From: Coriaria nepalensis
Taxonomy: Eukaryota > Streptophyta > Magnoliopsida > Cucurbitales > Coriariaceae
Assembly: GCA_027186245.1 (NCBI GenBank)
Contig: CP114482.1
Span: 18,495,209-18,559,208 of the forward strand
Reading direction: 5' to 3'
DNA length: 64,000 bases
This document shows, one piece after another, positions 25,501-38,168 of this stretch (its first letter is position 1; each line of letters starts with the position of its first letter). A program made the translations under genes and the position numbers. The notes beneath the pieces were generated by a model. It saw nothing but the letters and a program-made list of their open reading frames with translations. It was not told the DNA's origin and ran no database searches.

Positions 25501-28500
25501 TTCTATTTTCGCACTTCGTACCCTACGTTCGTACATAACTTGCTAATGATCATTTAAGGCCAAGTATCAAGTTGTTTTTTTTTTAGAATCATGTCAATGT
25601 GTCTTTTTACCTCTCTAATTCATTTCGAAGCAATTCGAACGAATTCTATTTTTGCACTTCAAACACTACTTTCGCGAATCACTTGCGAATCACTTGCTAA
25701 TGATCTTTTTATGACAAGTATGCATTTGTATTATCTTATATTCATGTCAATGAGCCTTTTCAAGACAATAAATTACTTGGAAGCTATTCGAATGAATTCT
25801 ACGTTGGCATTTCAAGCACAACTTTCGCGTATAGCCTACAAATGATCTTTTGAAGGCAAGTATGAATTTGTTTTATCTAAGAGTCATCATCTCAATGACA
25901 CTTTGAAAGTCACTCATTCATTTAAAAGCAATTAAAATGAATTCTATTTTCGCACTTCGAACCCGACTTTCGTACATATCTTGCTAATGATTCTTTAAGG
26001 GCTAGTATGCATTTGTTTTATTTGATATTCATGTCAATGAGTCGTTTTAAGTCACTAATTTGTTTAAAAGAAATTTGAACGAATTCTATTTTTGCACTTT
26101 AAACACTACTTTCGCGCATCACTTGCTAATGATCTTTTGAAGACAATTATGCTTTTGTTTTATCTTGTATTCATGTCAATGATCCTTTCCAAGACAATAA
26201 ATCATTTGGAAGCTATTGTAAAGAATACTATTTTCCCATTTCAAGCACGACTTTCGCGTATAGCCTGCAAATGATCTTTTGAAGGCAAGTATGAATTTTT
26301 TTTTTCTTAGAGTCATCATCTCAATAACTCTTTGAAAGTCACAAATTCATTTGGAAGCAATTAAAATGAATTATATTTTCGCACTTCAAACCCGATTTTC
26401 GTACATAACTTGCAAACGATTCTTTAAGGGCAAGTATGCATTTGTTTTATTTGAAATTCATGTCAATGAGTCTTTTCAAGTCACTAATTGATTTGAACGA
26501 AATCCGAACGAATTCTATTTTTGCACTATAAACAGTACTTTCGGGCATCACATGCTAAGGAGCTTTTTAAGACAAGTATGCATTTGTTTTCTCTTATATT
26601 GATGTCAATGAGTCTTTTCAAGACAATAAATAATTTAGAAGCCATTGCAGCGAATATTATTTTCGCATTTCAAACACGACTATCACGCATAGCTTGCAGA
26701 TGATTTTTCGAAGGCGAGTTAAAATTTGTTTTATCTTAGAGTCATCATCTCAATCACTTTTTAAAAGTCACTAATTAATTTGAAACCAATTAAAATGAAT
26801 TCTATTTTCGCACTTCGAAAACGACTTTCGTGCATAACTTGCTAATGATCATTTAAGGGCAAGTATGTTGTTTTTTTTTTAGAATCATGTCAATGTGTCT
26901 TTTTACCTCTCTAATTCATTTGGAAGCAATTCGATCGAATTCTATTTTTGCACCTCAAACACTACTTTCGCAAATCACTTGCGAATCACTTGCTAATGAT
27001 CATTTTAAGACAAGTATGCATTTGTATTATCTTATATTCATGTCAATGATCCTTTTCAAGACAATAAATTACATGGAAGCTATTCGAATGAATTCTATTT
27101 TGGCATTTCAAATATGCCTTTCACGTATAGCCAGGACATGATCTTTTAAAGGCATGTATGAATTTGTTTTATCCTAAAGTCATCATCTCAATGACTCTTT
27201 GAAAGTCACTGATTCATTTGAAAGCATTTAAAATGAATTCTATTTTCGCACTTGGAACCCGATTTTCGTACATAACTTGCTAATTATTGTTTAAGGCCTA
27301 GTATGCATTTGTTTTATTTGAGATTCATGTCAATGAGACTTTTTAGGTCACTAATTCAATTAAAAGAAATTTGAACGAATTCTATTTTTGCACTTCAACC
27401 ACTACTTTCGCGCATCACTTGCTAATGATCTTCTCAAGACAATTATGCTTTTGTTTTATCTTGTATTCATGTCAATGAGCCTTTTCCAGACAATAAATCA
27501 TTTGGAAGCTATTGTAATGAATACTATTTTCCCATTTCAAGCACGACTTTCGCGTATAGCCTGTGAATGATCTTTTGAAGGCAAGTATGAATTTGTTTTA
27601 TATTAGAGTCATCATCTCAATGACTCTTCGAAAGTCACTAATTCATTTGAAAGCAATTTAAATGAATTCTATTTTCGTACTTTGAACCCGACTTTCGTAC
27701 ATAACTTGCTAATGATTCTTTAAGGGCTAGTATGGATTTATTTATTTGAGATTCATGTCAATGAGTCTTTTTAAGTCACTAATTAATTTAAAAGAAATTT
27801 GAACGAATTCTATTTCTACACTACTTTGGCGCATCACTTGCTAATGATCTTTTGAATACAATTATGCTTTTGTTTTATCTTGTATTCATGTCAATGAGGC
27901 ATTTCCAGACAATATATCATTTGGGAGCTATTGTAATGAATACTATTTTCCCATTTCAAGCACGACTTTCGCGTATAGCCTGCAAATGATCTTTTGAAGG
28001 CAAGTATGAATTTGTTTTATATTAGAGTCATCAGCTTAATGACTCTTTGAAAGTCACTAATTCATTTGAAATCAATTAAAATGAATTCTACTTTCGCACT
28101 TTGAACCCGACTTTCGTACATAACTTGCTAATGATTCTTTAAGGGCTAGTATGGATTTGTTTTATTTGAGATTCATGTCAATGAGTCTTTTTAAGTCACT
28201 AATTCATTTATAAGAAATTTGAATGAATTATGTTTTTACACTTCCAACACTACTTTCGCGCATCACTTGCTAATGATCTTTTGAAGACAATTATGCTTTT
28301 GTTTTATCTTGTATTCATGTCGATGAGCCTTTTCAACACAATAAATCATTTGGAAGCTATTGTAGTGAATACTATTTTCGCATTTCAATCACGACTATCA
28401 CGCATAGCTTGCAGATCATTTTTTGAAGGCCAGTATCAATTTGTTTTATCTTAGAGTCATCATCTCAATGACTCTTTAAGAGTCAGTAATTAATTTGAAA

Positions 28501-29099
28501 CCAATTAAAATGAATTCTATTTTCGCACTTCGAACCCGACTTTCGTACATAACTTGCTAATGATCATTCAAGGGCAAGTATGCATTTGTTTTTTTTGAGA
28601 ATCATGCCAATGAGTCTTTTTACCTCTCTAATTCATTTAAAAGCAATTCGATCGAATTCTATTTTTGCACTTCAAACACTACTTTCGCGAATCACTTGCG
28701 AATCACTTGCTAATGATATGTTTAAGACAAGTATGCATTTGTATTATCTTATATTCATGTCAATGAGCCTTTTCAAGACAATAAATTACTTGGAAGCTAT
28801 TCGAATGAATTCTATTTTGGCATTTCAAACATGCCTTTCGCGTATAGCCTCGACATGATCTTTTAAAAGCATGTATGAATTTGTTTTATCCTAGAGTCAT
28901 CATCTCAATGACTCTTTGAAAGTCACTGATTCATTTAAAAGCAATTAAAATGAATTCTATTTTCGCAATTCGAACCCGATTTTCGTACATAACTTGCTAA
29001 TGATTCTTTAAGGGCTAGTATGCATTTGTTTTATTTGAGATTCATGTCAATGAGTCTTTTTAAGTCACTAATTCATTTAAAAGAAATTTTAACGAATTC

Positions 29100-30620
29100 T
29101 ATTTTTGCACTACGTTGACGCATCACTTGCTACTGATCTTTTGAATACAATTATGCTTTTGTTTTATCTTGTATTCATGTCAATGAGCCTATTCAAGACA
29201 ATAAATCATTTGGAAGCTATTGTAATGAATACTATTTTCCCATTTCAAGCACGACTTTCGTGTATAGCCTGCAAATGATCTTTTGAAGGCAAGTATGAAT
29301 TTGTTTTATCTTAGTGTCATCGTCTCAATGACTCTTTGAAAGTCACTAATTCATTTGAAAGCAACTAAAATGAATTCTATTTTCGCGCTTCGGACCCGAC
29401 TTTCGTACATAACTTGCTAATGATTCTTTAAGGGCTAGTATGGATTTGTTTTATTTGAGATTCATGTCAATGAGTCTTTTTATGTCACTAATTCATTTAA
29501 AAGAAATTTGAATGAATTCTATATTTACACACTAAACACTACTTTCCCGCATCACTTGCAAATGATCTTTTGAAGACAATTATGCTTTTGTTTTATCTCG
29601 TATTCAGGTCAATGAGCCTTTTCAAGACTATAAATCATTTGGAAGCTACTGTAGTGAATACTATTTTCCCATTTCAATCACGACTATCGCGCATAGCTTG
29701 CATATGATTTTTTGAAGGCAAGTATGAATTTTTTTTATCTTTGACTCATCATCTCAATAACTCTTTGAAAGTCACTAATTTATTTGAAAGCAATTAAAAT
29801 GAATTCTATTTTCGCACTTCGAACCCGACTTTCGTACATCACTTGCTAATGATCATTTAATTCAAGTATGCATTTGTTTTATTTGAAATTAATGTCAATG
29901 AGTCTTTTCAAGTCACTAATTCCTTTGAACGAAATTCGAACGAATTCTATTTTTGGACTTCAAACACAACTTTCGCGCATCACTTGCTAATGATCTTTTG
30001 AATACAATTATGCTTTTGTTTTATCTTGTATTCATGTCAATGAGCCTATTCAAGACAATAAATCATTTGGAAGCTATTGTAATGAATACTATTTTCCCAT
30101 TTCAAGCACGACTTTCGCGTATAGCCTGCAAATGATCTTTTGAAGGCAAGTATGAATTTGTTTTATCTTAGTGTCATCGTCTCAATGACTCTTTGAAAGT
30201 CACTGATTCATTTGAAAGCAACTAAAATGAATTCTGTTTTCGAGCTTCGGACCCGACTTTCATACATAACTTGCTAATGATTCTTTAAGGGCTAGTATGG
30301 ATTTGTTTTATTTGAGATTCATGTCAATGAGTCTTTTTATGTCACTAATTCATTTAAAAGAAATTTGAATGAATTCTATATTTACACACTAAACACTACT
30401 TTCGCGCATCACTTGCTAATGATCTTTTGAAGACAATTATGCTTTTGTTTTATCTTGAATTCAGGTCAATGAGCCTTTTCAAGACTATAAATCATTTGGA
30501 AGCTACTGTAGTGAATACTATTTTCCCATTTCAATCACGACTATCGCGCATCGCTTGCATATGATTTTTTGAAGGCAAGTATGAATTTTTTTTATCTCAG
30601 AGCCATCATCTCAATGAATC
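29100..30620 (+). repeat. 857 bp (6-mer) duplication
   Basis: The unusual TATATTTACACACTAAAC start of a B monomer occurs at 29,519 and 30,376. Upstream variants CCTATTCAAGAC, CATCGTCTCAATG and CTTCGGACCC also recur at an offset of about 857 bp. The two copies differ by only a few bases over roughly 650 bp. Confidence 0.78.
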
Positions 30621-30670
30621 TTTAAAAATCACTAATTAATTTGAAACCAATTAAAATGAATTCAATTTTT

Positions 30671-30710
30671 GCACTTTGAACCCGACTTTCGCACTTCGAA
30701 CCCGACTTTC
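30671..30710 (+). repeat. 20 bp tandem duplication at the start of monomer A
   Basis: GCACTTTGAACCCGACTTTC is followed at once by the same 20 bp with one change. The same doubling occurs at 31120-31159, 40136-40175 and 40585-40624, and I saw it nowhere else. These four monomers share other variants (CAATAACTC or AATCACTAATTAAT just upstream), so they descend from one event although they now flank the 999 bp array. Confidence 0.9.
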
Positions 30711-31204
30711 ATACATAACTTGGTAATGATCATCTATGGGAAAGTATGCATTTGTTTTATTTGAGATTCATGTCAATGAGTCTTTTTAAGTCACTAATTG
30801 ATTTAAAAGAAATTTGAACGAATTCCATTTGTGCAGTTCCAACACTACTTTCGCGCATCACTTGCTAATGATCTTTTGAAGACAATTATGCTTTTGTTTT
30901 ATCTTGTAATCAGGTCAATGAGCCTTTTAGAGACTATAAATCATTTGGAAGCTACTGTAGTGAATACAATTTTCCCATTTCAATTACGACTATCGCGCAT
31001 AGCTTGCATATGATTTTTTGAAGGCAGGTATGAATTTTTTTTATCTTAGACTCATCATCTCAATAACTCTTTGAAAGTCACTAATTCATTTGAAACCAAT
31101 TAAAATGAATTCTATTTTTGCACTTTGAACCCGACTTTCGCACTTCTAACCCGACTTTCGTACATAACTTGCTAATGATCATTTAATGGCAAGTATCCAT
31201 TTGT

Positions 31205-34200
31205 TTTGTTTGAAATTCATGTCAATGAGTCTTTTCAAGTCACTAATTCCTTTAAACGAAATTCAAACAAATTCTATTTTTCCACTTCAAACACTACTTT
31301 CGCGCATCACATGCTAATGATTCTTTTAAGACAAGTATGTATTGTTTTATCTTATATTGATGTCAATGAGTCTTTTCATGACAATAAATAATTTAGAAGC
31401 CATTGGAGCGAATACTATTTTCGCATTTCAAACACGACTATCACGCATAGCTTGCAGATTATCTTTTGAAGGGGAGTATAAATTTGTTTTATCTTACAGT
31501 CATCATCTCAAAGACTCTTTAAAAGTCACTAATTAATTTGAAACCAATTAAAATGAATTCTATTTTCGCAGTTCGAACGCTACTTTCGTACATAACTTGC
31601 TAATGATCATTTAAGGGCAAGTATGCGTTTGTTTTTTTTTAGAATCAGGTCAATGAGTATTTTTACCTCTCTAATTCATTTGAAAGCAATTCAAACGAAT
31701 TCTATTTTTGCACCTCAAACACTACTTTCGCGAATCACTTGCTAATGATCTTTTCAAGACAAGTATGCATTTATTTTATCTTATATTCATGTCAATGAGC
31801 CTTTTCAAGACAATAAATTATTTTGAAGCTATTCGAATGAATTCTAATTTGGCATTTCAAACATGCCTTTCGCATATTGCCTGCACTTGATCTTTTGAAG
31901 GCATGTATGAATTTGTTTTATCTTAGAGTCATCATCTCAATGACTCTTCGAAAGTTACTAATTCATTTGAAAGCAATTAAAATGAATTCTATTTCCGCAT
32001 TTCGAACCCGACTTTCGTACGTAAGTTGCTAATGATCATTTGAGGGCAAGTATGCATTTGTTTTATTTGAAATTCATGTCCATGAGTCTTTTCAAGTCAC
32101 AAATTCATTTGAACGAAATTCGAACGAATTGTATTTGTGCACTTCAAACACTACTTTCGCGCATCACATGCTAATGACCTTTTTAAGACAAGTATGCATT
32201 TGTTTTGTTTGAAATTCATGTCAATGAGTCTTTTCAAGTCACTAATTCCTTTGAACGAAATTCAAACAAATTCTATTTTTCCACTTCAAACACTACTTTC
32301 GCGCATCACATGCTAATGATTCTTTTAAGACAAGTATGTATTGTTTTATCTTATATTGATGTCAATGAGTCTTTTCATGACAATAAATAATTTAGAAGCC
32401 ATTGGAGCGAATACTATTTTCGCATTTCAAACACGACTATCACGCATAGCTTGCAGAGGATTTTTTGAAGGCGAGTATATATTTGTTTTATCTTAGCGTC
32501 ATCATCCCAAATACTTTTTAAGAGTCAGTAATTAATTTGAAACCAATTAAAATGAATTCTATTTTCGCACTTCGAACCCGACTTTCGTACATAACTTGCT
32601 AATGATCATTCAAGGGCAAGTATGCATTTGTTTTTTTTTTTAGAATTATGTCAATGAGTATTTTTACCTCTCTAATTCATTTGAAAGCAATTCAAACGAA
32701 TTCTCTTATGGCACTTCAAACACTACTTTCGCGAATCACTTGCTAATGATCTTTTAAAGACAGGTATGCATTTGTTTTATCTTATATTCATGTCAATGAG
32801 CCTTTTCAAGACAATTAATTATTTGGAAGCTATTCCAATGAATTCTATTTCTGCATTTCAAACATGCCTTTCACGTATACTTCACATGATCTTTTAAAGG
32901 CATGTATGAGTTTGTTTTATCTTAGAGTCATTATCTCAATGACTCTCCGAAAGTCACTAATTCATTTGAAAGCAATTAAAATAAATTCTATTTTCGCACT
33001 TCGAGCCCGACTTTCGTACATAACTTGCTAATGATCATTGGAGGGCAAGTATGAATTTGTTTTGTTTGAAATTCATGTCAATGAGTCTTTTCAAGTCACA
33101 AATTCATTTGAACGAAATTTGAACGAATTCTATTTTTGCACTTCAAACACTACTTTCGCGCATCACATGCTAATGACCTTTTAAAGACAAGTATGCATTT
33201 GTTTTGTTTGAAATTCATGTCAATGAGTCTTTTCAAGTCACTAATTCCTTTGAACGAAATTCAAACAAATTCTATTTTTCCACTTCAAACACTACTTTCG
33301 CGCATCACATGCTAATGATTCTTTTAAGACAAGTATGTATTGTTTTATCTTATATTGATGTCAATGAGTCTTTTCATGACAATAAATAATTTAGAAGCCA
33401 TTGGAGCGAATACTATTTTCGCATTTCAAACACGACTATCACGCATAGCTTGCAGAGGATTTTTTGAAGGCGAGTATATATTTGTTTTATCTTAGCGTCA
33501 TCATCCCAAATACTCTTTAAGAGTCAGTAATTAATTTGAAACCAATTAAAATGAATTCTATTTTCGCACTTCGAACCCGACTTTCGTACATAACTTGCTA
33601 ATGATCATTCAAGGGCAAGTATGCATTTGTTTTTTTTTTTAGAATTATGTCAATGAGTATTTTTACCTCTCTAATTCATTTGAAAGCAATTCAAACGAAT
33701 TCTCTTATGGCACTTCAAACACTACTTTCGCGAATCACTTGCTAATGATCTTTTAAAGACAGGTATGCATTTGTTTTATCTTATATTCATGTCAATGAGC
33801 CTTTTCAAGACAATTAATTATTTGGAAGCTATTCCAATGAATTCTATTTCTGCATTTCAAACATGCCTTTCACGTATACTTCACATGATCTTTTAAAGGC
33901 ATGTATGAGTTTGTTTTATCTTAGAGTCATTATCTCAATGACTCTCCGAAAGTCACTAATTCATTTGAAAGCAATTAAAATAAATTCTATTTTCGCACTT
34001 CGAGCCCGACTTTCGTACATAACTTGCTAATGATCATTGGAGGGCAAGTATGAATTTGTTTTGTTTGAAATTCATGTCAATGAGTCTTTTCAAGTCACAA
34101 ATTCATTTGAACGAAATTTGAACGAATTCTATTTTTGCACTTCAAACACTACTTTCGCGCATCACATGCTAATGACCTTTTAAAGACAAGTATGCATTTG

Positions 34201-37200
34201 TTTTGTTTGAAATTCATGTCAATGAGTCTTTTCAAGTCACTAATTCCTTTGAACGAAATTCAAACAAATTCTATTTTTCCACTTCAAACACTACTTTCGC
34301 GCATCACATGCTAATGATTCTTTTAAGACAAGTATGTATTGTTTTATCTTATATTGATGTCAATGAGTCTTTTCATGACAATAAATAATTTAGAAGCCAT
34401 TGGAGCGAATACTATTTTCGCATTTCAAACACGACTATCACGCATAGCTTGCAGAGGATTTTTTGAAGGCGAGTATATATTTGTTTTATCTTAGCGTCAT
34501 CATCCCAAATACTCTTTAAGAGTCAGTAATTAATTTGAAACCAATTAAAATGAATTCTATTTTCGCACTTCGAACCCGACTTTCGTACATAACTTGCTAA
34601 TGATCATTCAAGGGCAAGTATGCATTTGTTTTTTTTTTTAGAATTATGTCAATGAGTATTTTTACCTCTCTAATTCATTTGAAAGCAATTCAAACGAATT
34701 CTCTTATGGCACTTCAAACACTACTTTCGCGAATCACTTGCTAATGATCTTTTAAAGACAGGTATGCATTTGTTTTATCTTATATTCATGTCAATGAGCC
34801 TTTTCAAGACAATTAATTATTTGGAAGCTATTCCAATGAATTCTATTTCTGCATTTCAAACATGCCTTTCACGTATACTTCACATGATCTTTTAAAGGCA
34901 TGTATGAGTTTGTTTTATCTTAGAGTCATTATCTCAATGACTCTCCGAAAGTCACTAATTCATTTGAAAGCAATTAAAATAAATTCTATTTTCGCACTTC
35001 GAGCCCGACTTTCGTACATAACTTGCTAATGATCATTGGAGGGCAAGTATGAATTTGTTTTGTTTGAAATTCATGTCAATGAGTCTTTTCAAGTCACAAA
35101 TTCATTTGAACGAAATTTGAACGAATTCTATTTTTGCACTTCAAACACTACTTTCGCGCATCACATGCTAATGACCTTTTAAAGACAAGTATGCATTTGT
35201 TTTGTTTGAAATTCATGTCAATGAGTCTTTTCAAGTCACTAATTCCTTTGAACGAAATTCAAACAAATTCTATTTTTCCACTTCAAACACTACTTTCGCG
35301 CATCACATGCTAATGATTCTTTTAAGACAAGTATGTATTGTTTTATCTTATATTGATGTCAATGAGTCTTTTCATGACAATAAATAATTTAGAAGCCATT
35401 GGAGCGAATACTATTTTCGCATTTCAAACACGACTATCACGCATAGCTTGCAGAGGATTTTTTGAAGGCGAGTATATATTTGTTTTATCTTAGCGTCATC
35501 ATCCCAAATACTCTTTAAGAGTCAGTAATTAATTTGAAACCAATTAAAATGAATTCTATTTTCGCACTTCGAACCCGACTTTCGTACATAACTTGCTAAT
35601 GATCATTCAAGGGCAAGTATGCATTTGTTTTTTTTTTTAGAATTATGTCAATGAGTATTTTTACCTCTCTAATTCATTTGAAAGCAATTCAAACGAATTC
35701 TCTTATGGCACTTCAAACACTACTTTCGCGAATCACTTGCTAATGATCTTTTAAAGACAGGTATGCATTTGTTTTATCTTATATTCATGTCAATGAGCCT
35801 TTTCAAGACAATTAATTATTTGGAAGCTATTCCAATGAATTCTATTTCTGCATTTCAAACATGCCTTTCACGTATACTTCACATGATCTTTTAAAGGCAT
35901 GTATGAGTTTGTTTTATCTTAGAGTCATTATCTCAATGACTCTCCGAAAGTCACTAATTCATTTGAAAGCAATTAAAATAAATTCTATTTTCGCACTTCG
36001 AGCCCGACTTTCGTACATAACTTGCTAATGATCATTGGAGGGCAAGTATGAATTTGTTTTGTTTGAAATTCATGTCAATGAGTCTTTTCAAGTCACAAAT
36101 TCATTTGAACGAAATTTGAACGAATTCTATTTTTGCACTTCAAACACTACTTTCGCGCATCACATGCTAATGACCTTTTAAAGACAAGTATGCATTTGTT
36201 TTGTTTGAAATTCATGTCAATGAGTCTTTTCAAGTCACTAATTCCTTTGAACGAAATTCAAACAAATTCTATTTTTCCACTTCAAACACTACTTTCGCGC
36301 ATCACATGCTAATGATTCTTTTAAGACAAGTATGTATTGTTTTATCTTATATTGATGTCAATGAGTCTTTTCATGACAATAAATAATTTAGAAGCCATTG
36401 GAGCGAATACTATTTTCGCATTTCAAACACGACTATCACGCATAGCTTGCAGAGGATTTTTTGAAGGCGAGTATATATTTGTTTTATCTTAGCGTCATCA
36501 TCCCAAATACTCTTTAAGAGTCAGTAATTAATTTGAAACCAATTAAAATGAATTCTATTTTCGCACTTCGAACCCGACTTTCGTACATAACTTGCTAATG
36601 ATCATTCAAGGGCAAGTATGCATTTGTTTTTTTTTTTAGAATTATGTCAATGAGTATTTTTACCTCTCTAATTCATTTGAAAGCAATTCAAACGAATTCT
36701 CTTATGGCACTTCAAACACTACTTTCGCGAATCACTTGCTAATGATCTTTTAAAGACAGGTATGCATTTGTTTTATCTTATATTCATGTCAATGAGCCTT
36801 TTCAAGACAATTAATTATTTGGAAGCTATTCCAATGAATTCTATTTCTGCATTTCAAACATGCCTTTCACGTATACTTCACATGATCTTTTAAAGGCATG
36901 TATGAGTTTGTTTTATCTTAGAGTCATTATCTCAATGACTCTCCGAAAGTCACTAATTCATTTGAAAGCAATTAAAATAAATTCTATTTTCGCACTTCGA
37001 GCCCGACTTTCGTACATAACTTGCTAATGATCATTGGAGGGCAAGTATGAATTTGTTTTGTTTGAAATTCATGTCAATGAGTCTTTTCAAGTCACAAATT
37101 CATTTGAACGAAATTTGAACGAATTCTATTTTTGCACTTCAAACACTACTTTCGCGCATCACATGCTAATGACCTTTTAAAGACAAGTATGCATTTGTTT

Positions 37201-38168
37201 TGTTTGAAATTCATGTCAATGAGTCTTTTCAAGTCACTAATTCCTTTGAACGAAATTCAAACAAATTCTATTTTTCCACTTCAAACACTACTTTCGCGCA
37301 TCACATGCTAATGATTCTTTTAAGACAAGTATGTATTGTTTTATCTTATATTGATGTCAATGAGTCTTTTCATGACAATAAATAATTTAGAAGCCATTGG
37401 AGCGAATACTATTTTCGCATTTCAAACACGACTATCACGCATAGCTTGCAGAGGATTTTTTGAAGGCGAGTATATATTTGTTTTATCTTAGCGTCATCAT
37501 CCCAAATACTCTTTAAGAGTCAGTAATTAATTTGAAACCAATTAAAATGAATTCTATTTTCGCACTTCGAACCCGACTTTCGTACATAACTTGCTAATGA
37601 TCATTCAAGGGCAAGTATGCATTTGTTTTTTTTTTTAGAATTATGTCAATGAGTATTTTTACCTCTCTAATTCATTTGAAAGCAATTCAAACGAATTCTC
37701 TTATGGCACTTCAAACACTACTTTCGCGAATCACTTGCTAATGATCTTTTAAAGACAGGTATGCATTTGTTTTATCTTATATTCATGTCAATGAGCCTTT
37801 TCAAGACAATTAATTATTTGGAAGCTATTCCAATGAATTCTATTTCTGCATTTCAAACATGCCTTTCACGTATACTTCACATGATCTTTTAAAGGCATGT
37901 ATGAGTTTGTTTTATCTTAGAGTCATTATCTCAATGACTCTCCGAAAGTCACTAATTCATTTGAAAGCAATTAAAATAAATTCTATTTTCGCACTTCGAG
38001 CCCGACTTTCGTACATAACTTGCTAATGATCATTGGAGGGCAAGTATGAATTTGTTTTGTTTGAAATTCATGTCAATGAGTCTTTTCAAGTCACAAATTC
38101 ATTTGAACGAAATTTGAACGAATTCTATTTTTGCACTTCAAACACTACTTTCGCGCATCACATGCTAA
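31205..38168 (+). repeat. 999 bp 7-mer HOR array (progenitor-like unit plus six copies)
   Basis: From about 32,140 to 38,168 the sequence repeats every 999 bp. Unit order is [B/A hybrid]-B-C-A-B-C-A. The B-C pairs are of T1 and T3 kind, and no T2 trimer is present. Copies two to six look identical by eye. The first differs by a few bases (for example TACTTTTTAAGAG against TACTCTTTAAGAG near 32,510). The segment 31,205-32,140 has the same monomer order but is more divergent and begins with a normal A in place of the hybrid, so it resembles the founder unit. Confidence 0.93.
32136..32277 (+). repeat. B/A hybrid monomer, seam of the 999 bp unit
   Basis: The left part is B (GCACTTCAAACACTAC, GCATCACATGCTAATGACC, AAGACAAGTATGC). 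The right part is A (TTTGTTTGAAATTCATG, CTAATTCCTTTGAACG). The switch lies in the shared AAGTATGCATTTGTTTT block. The right part matches the A monomer ending at about 31,276, and the left part resembles the B monomer beginning at 38,134. Copies recur at 33135, 34134, 35133, 36132 and 37131. Confidence 0.9.

Larger units (their letters stand above)
18365..31204 (+). repeat. Mixed, more divergent trimer domain
   Basis: T1, T2 and T3 trimers continue, but copies differ at many positions and no single HOR spans the block. Reading motifs from 18.3 to 24.3 kb gives T1-T3-T2-T1-T3-T2-T2-T1-T3-T2-T1-T3-T2-T2. Local duplications lie inside it and are listed separately. Small deletions in B starts occur near 27,820 (about 9 bp) and 29,110. 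A chimeric A joining T3-left to T2-right lies near 24,363-24,500. No non-satellite sequence is present. Confidence 0.85.

Noticed and set aside
31206..31391. Identical 61-codon frame repeated seven times at 999 bp steps
   Set aside because: Identity follows from the near-identical DNA of the HOR, and synonymous and non-coding positions are equally conserved. No coding evidence.
32136..38168. CRISPR-like array
   Set aside because: Units are 999 bp with no short direct repeats separating unique spacers; every unit is made of the same satellite monomers.
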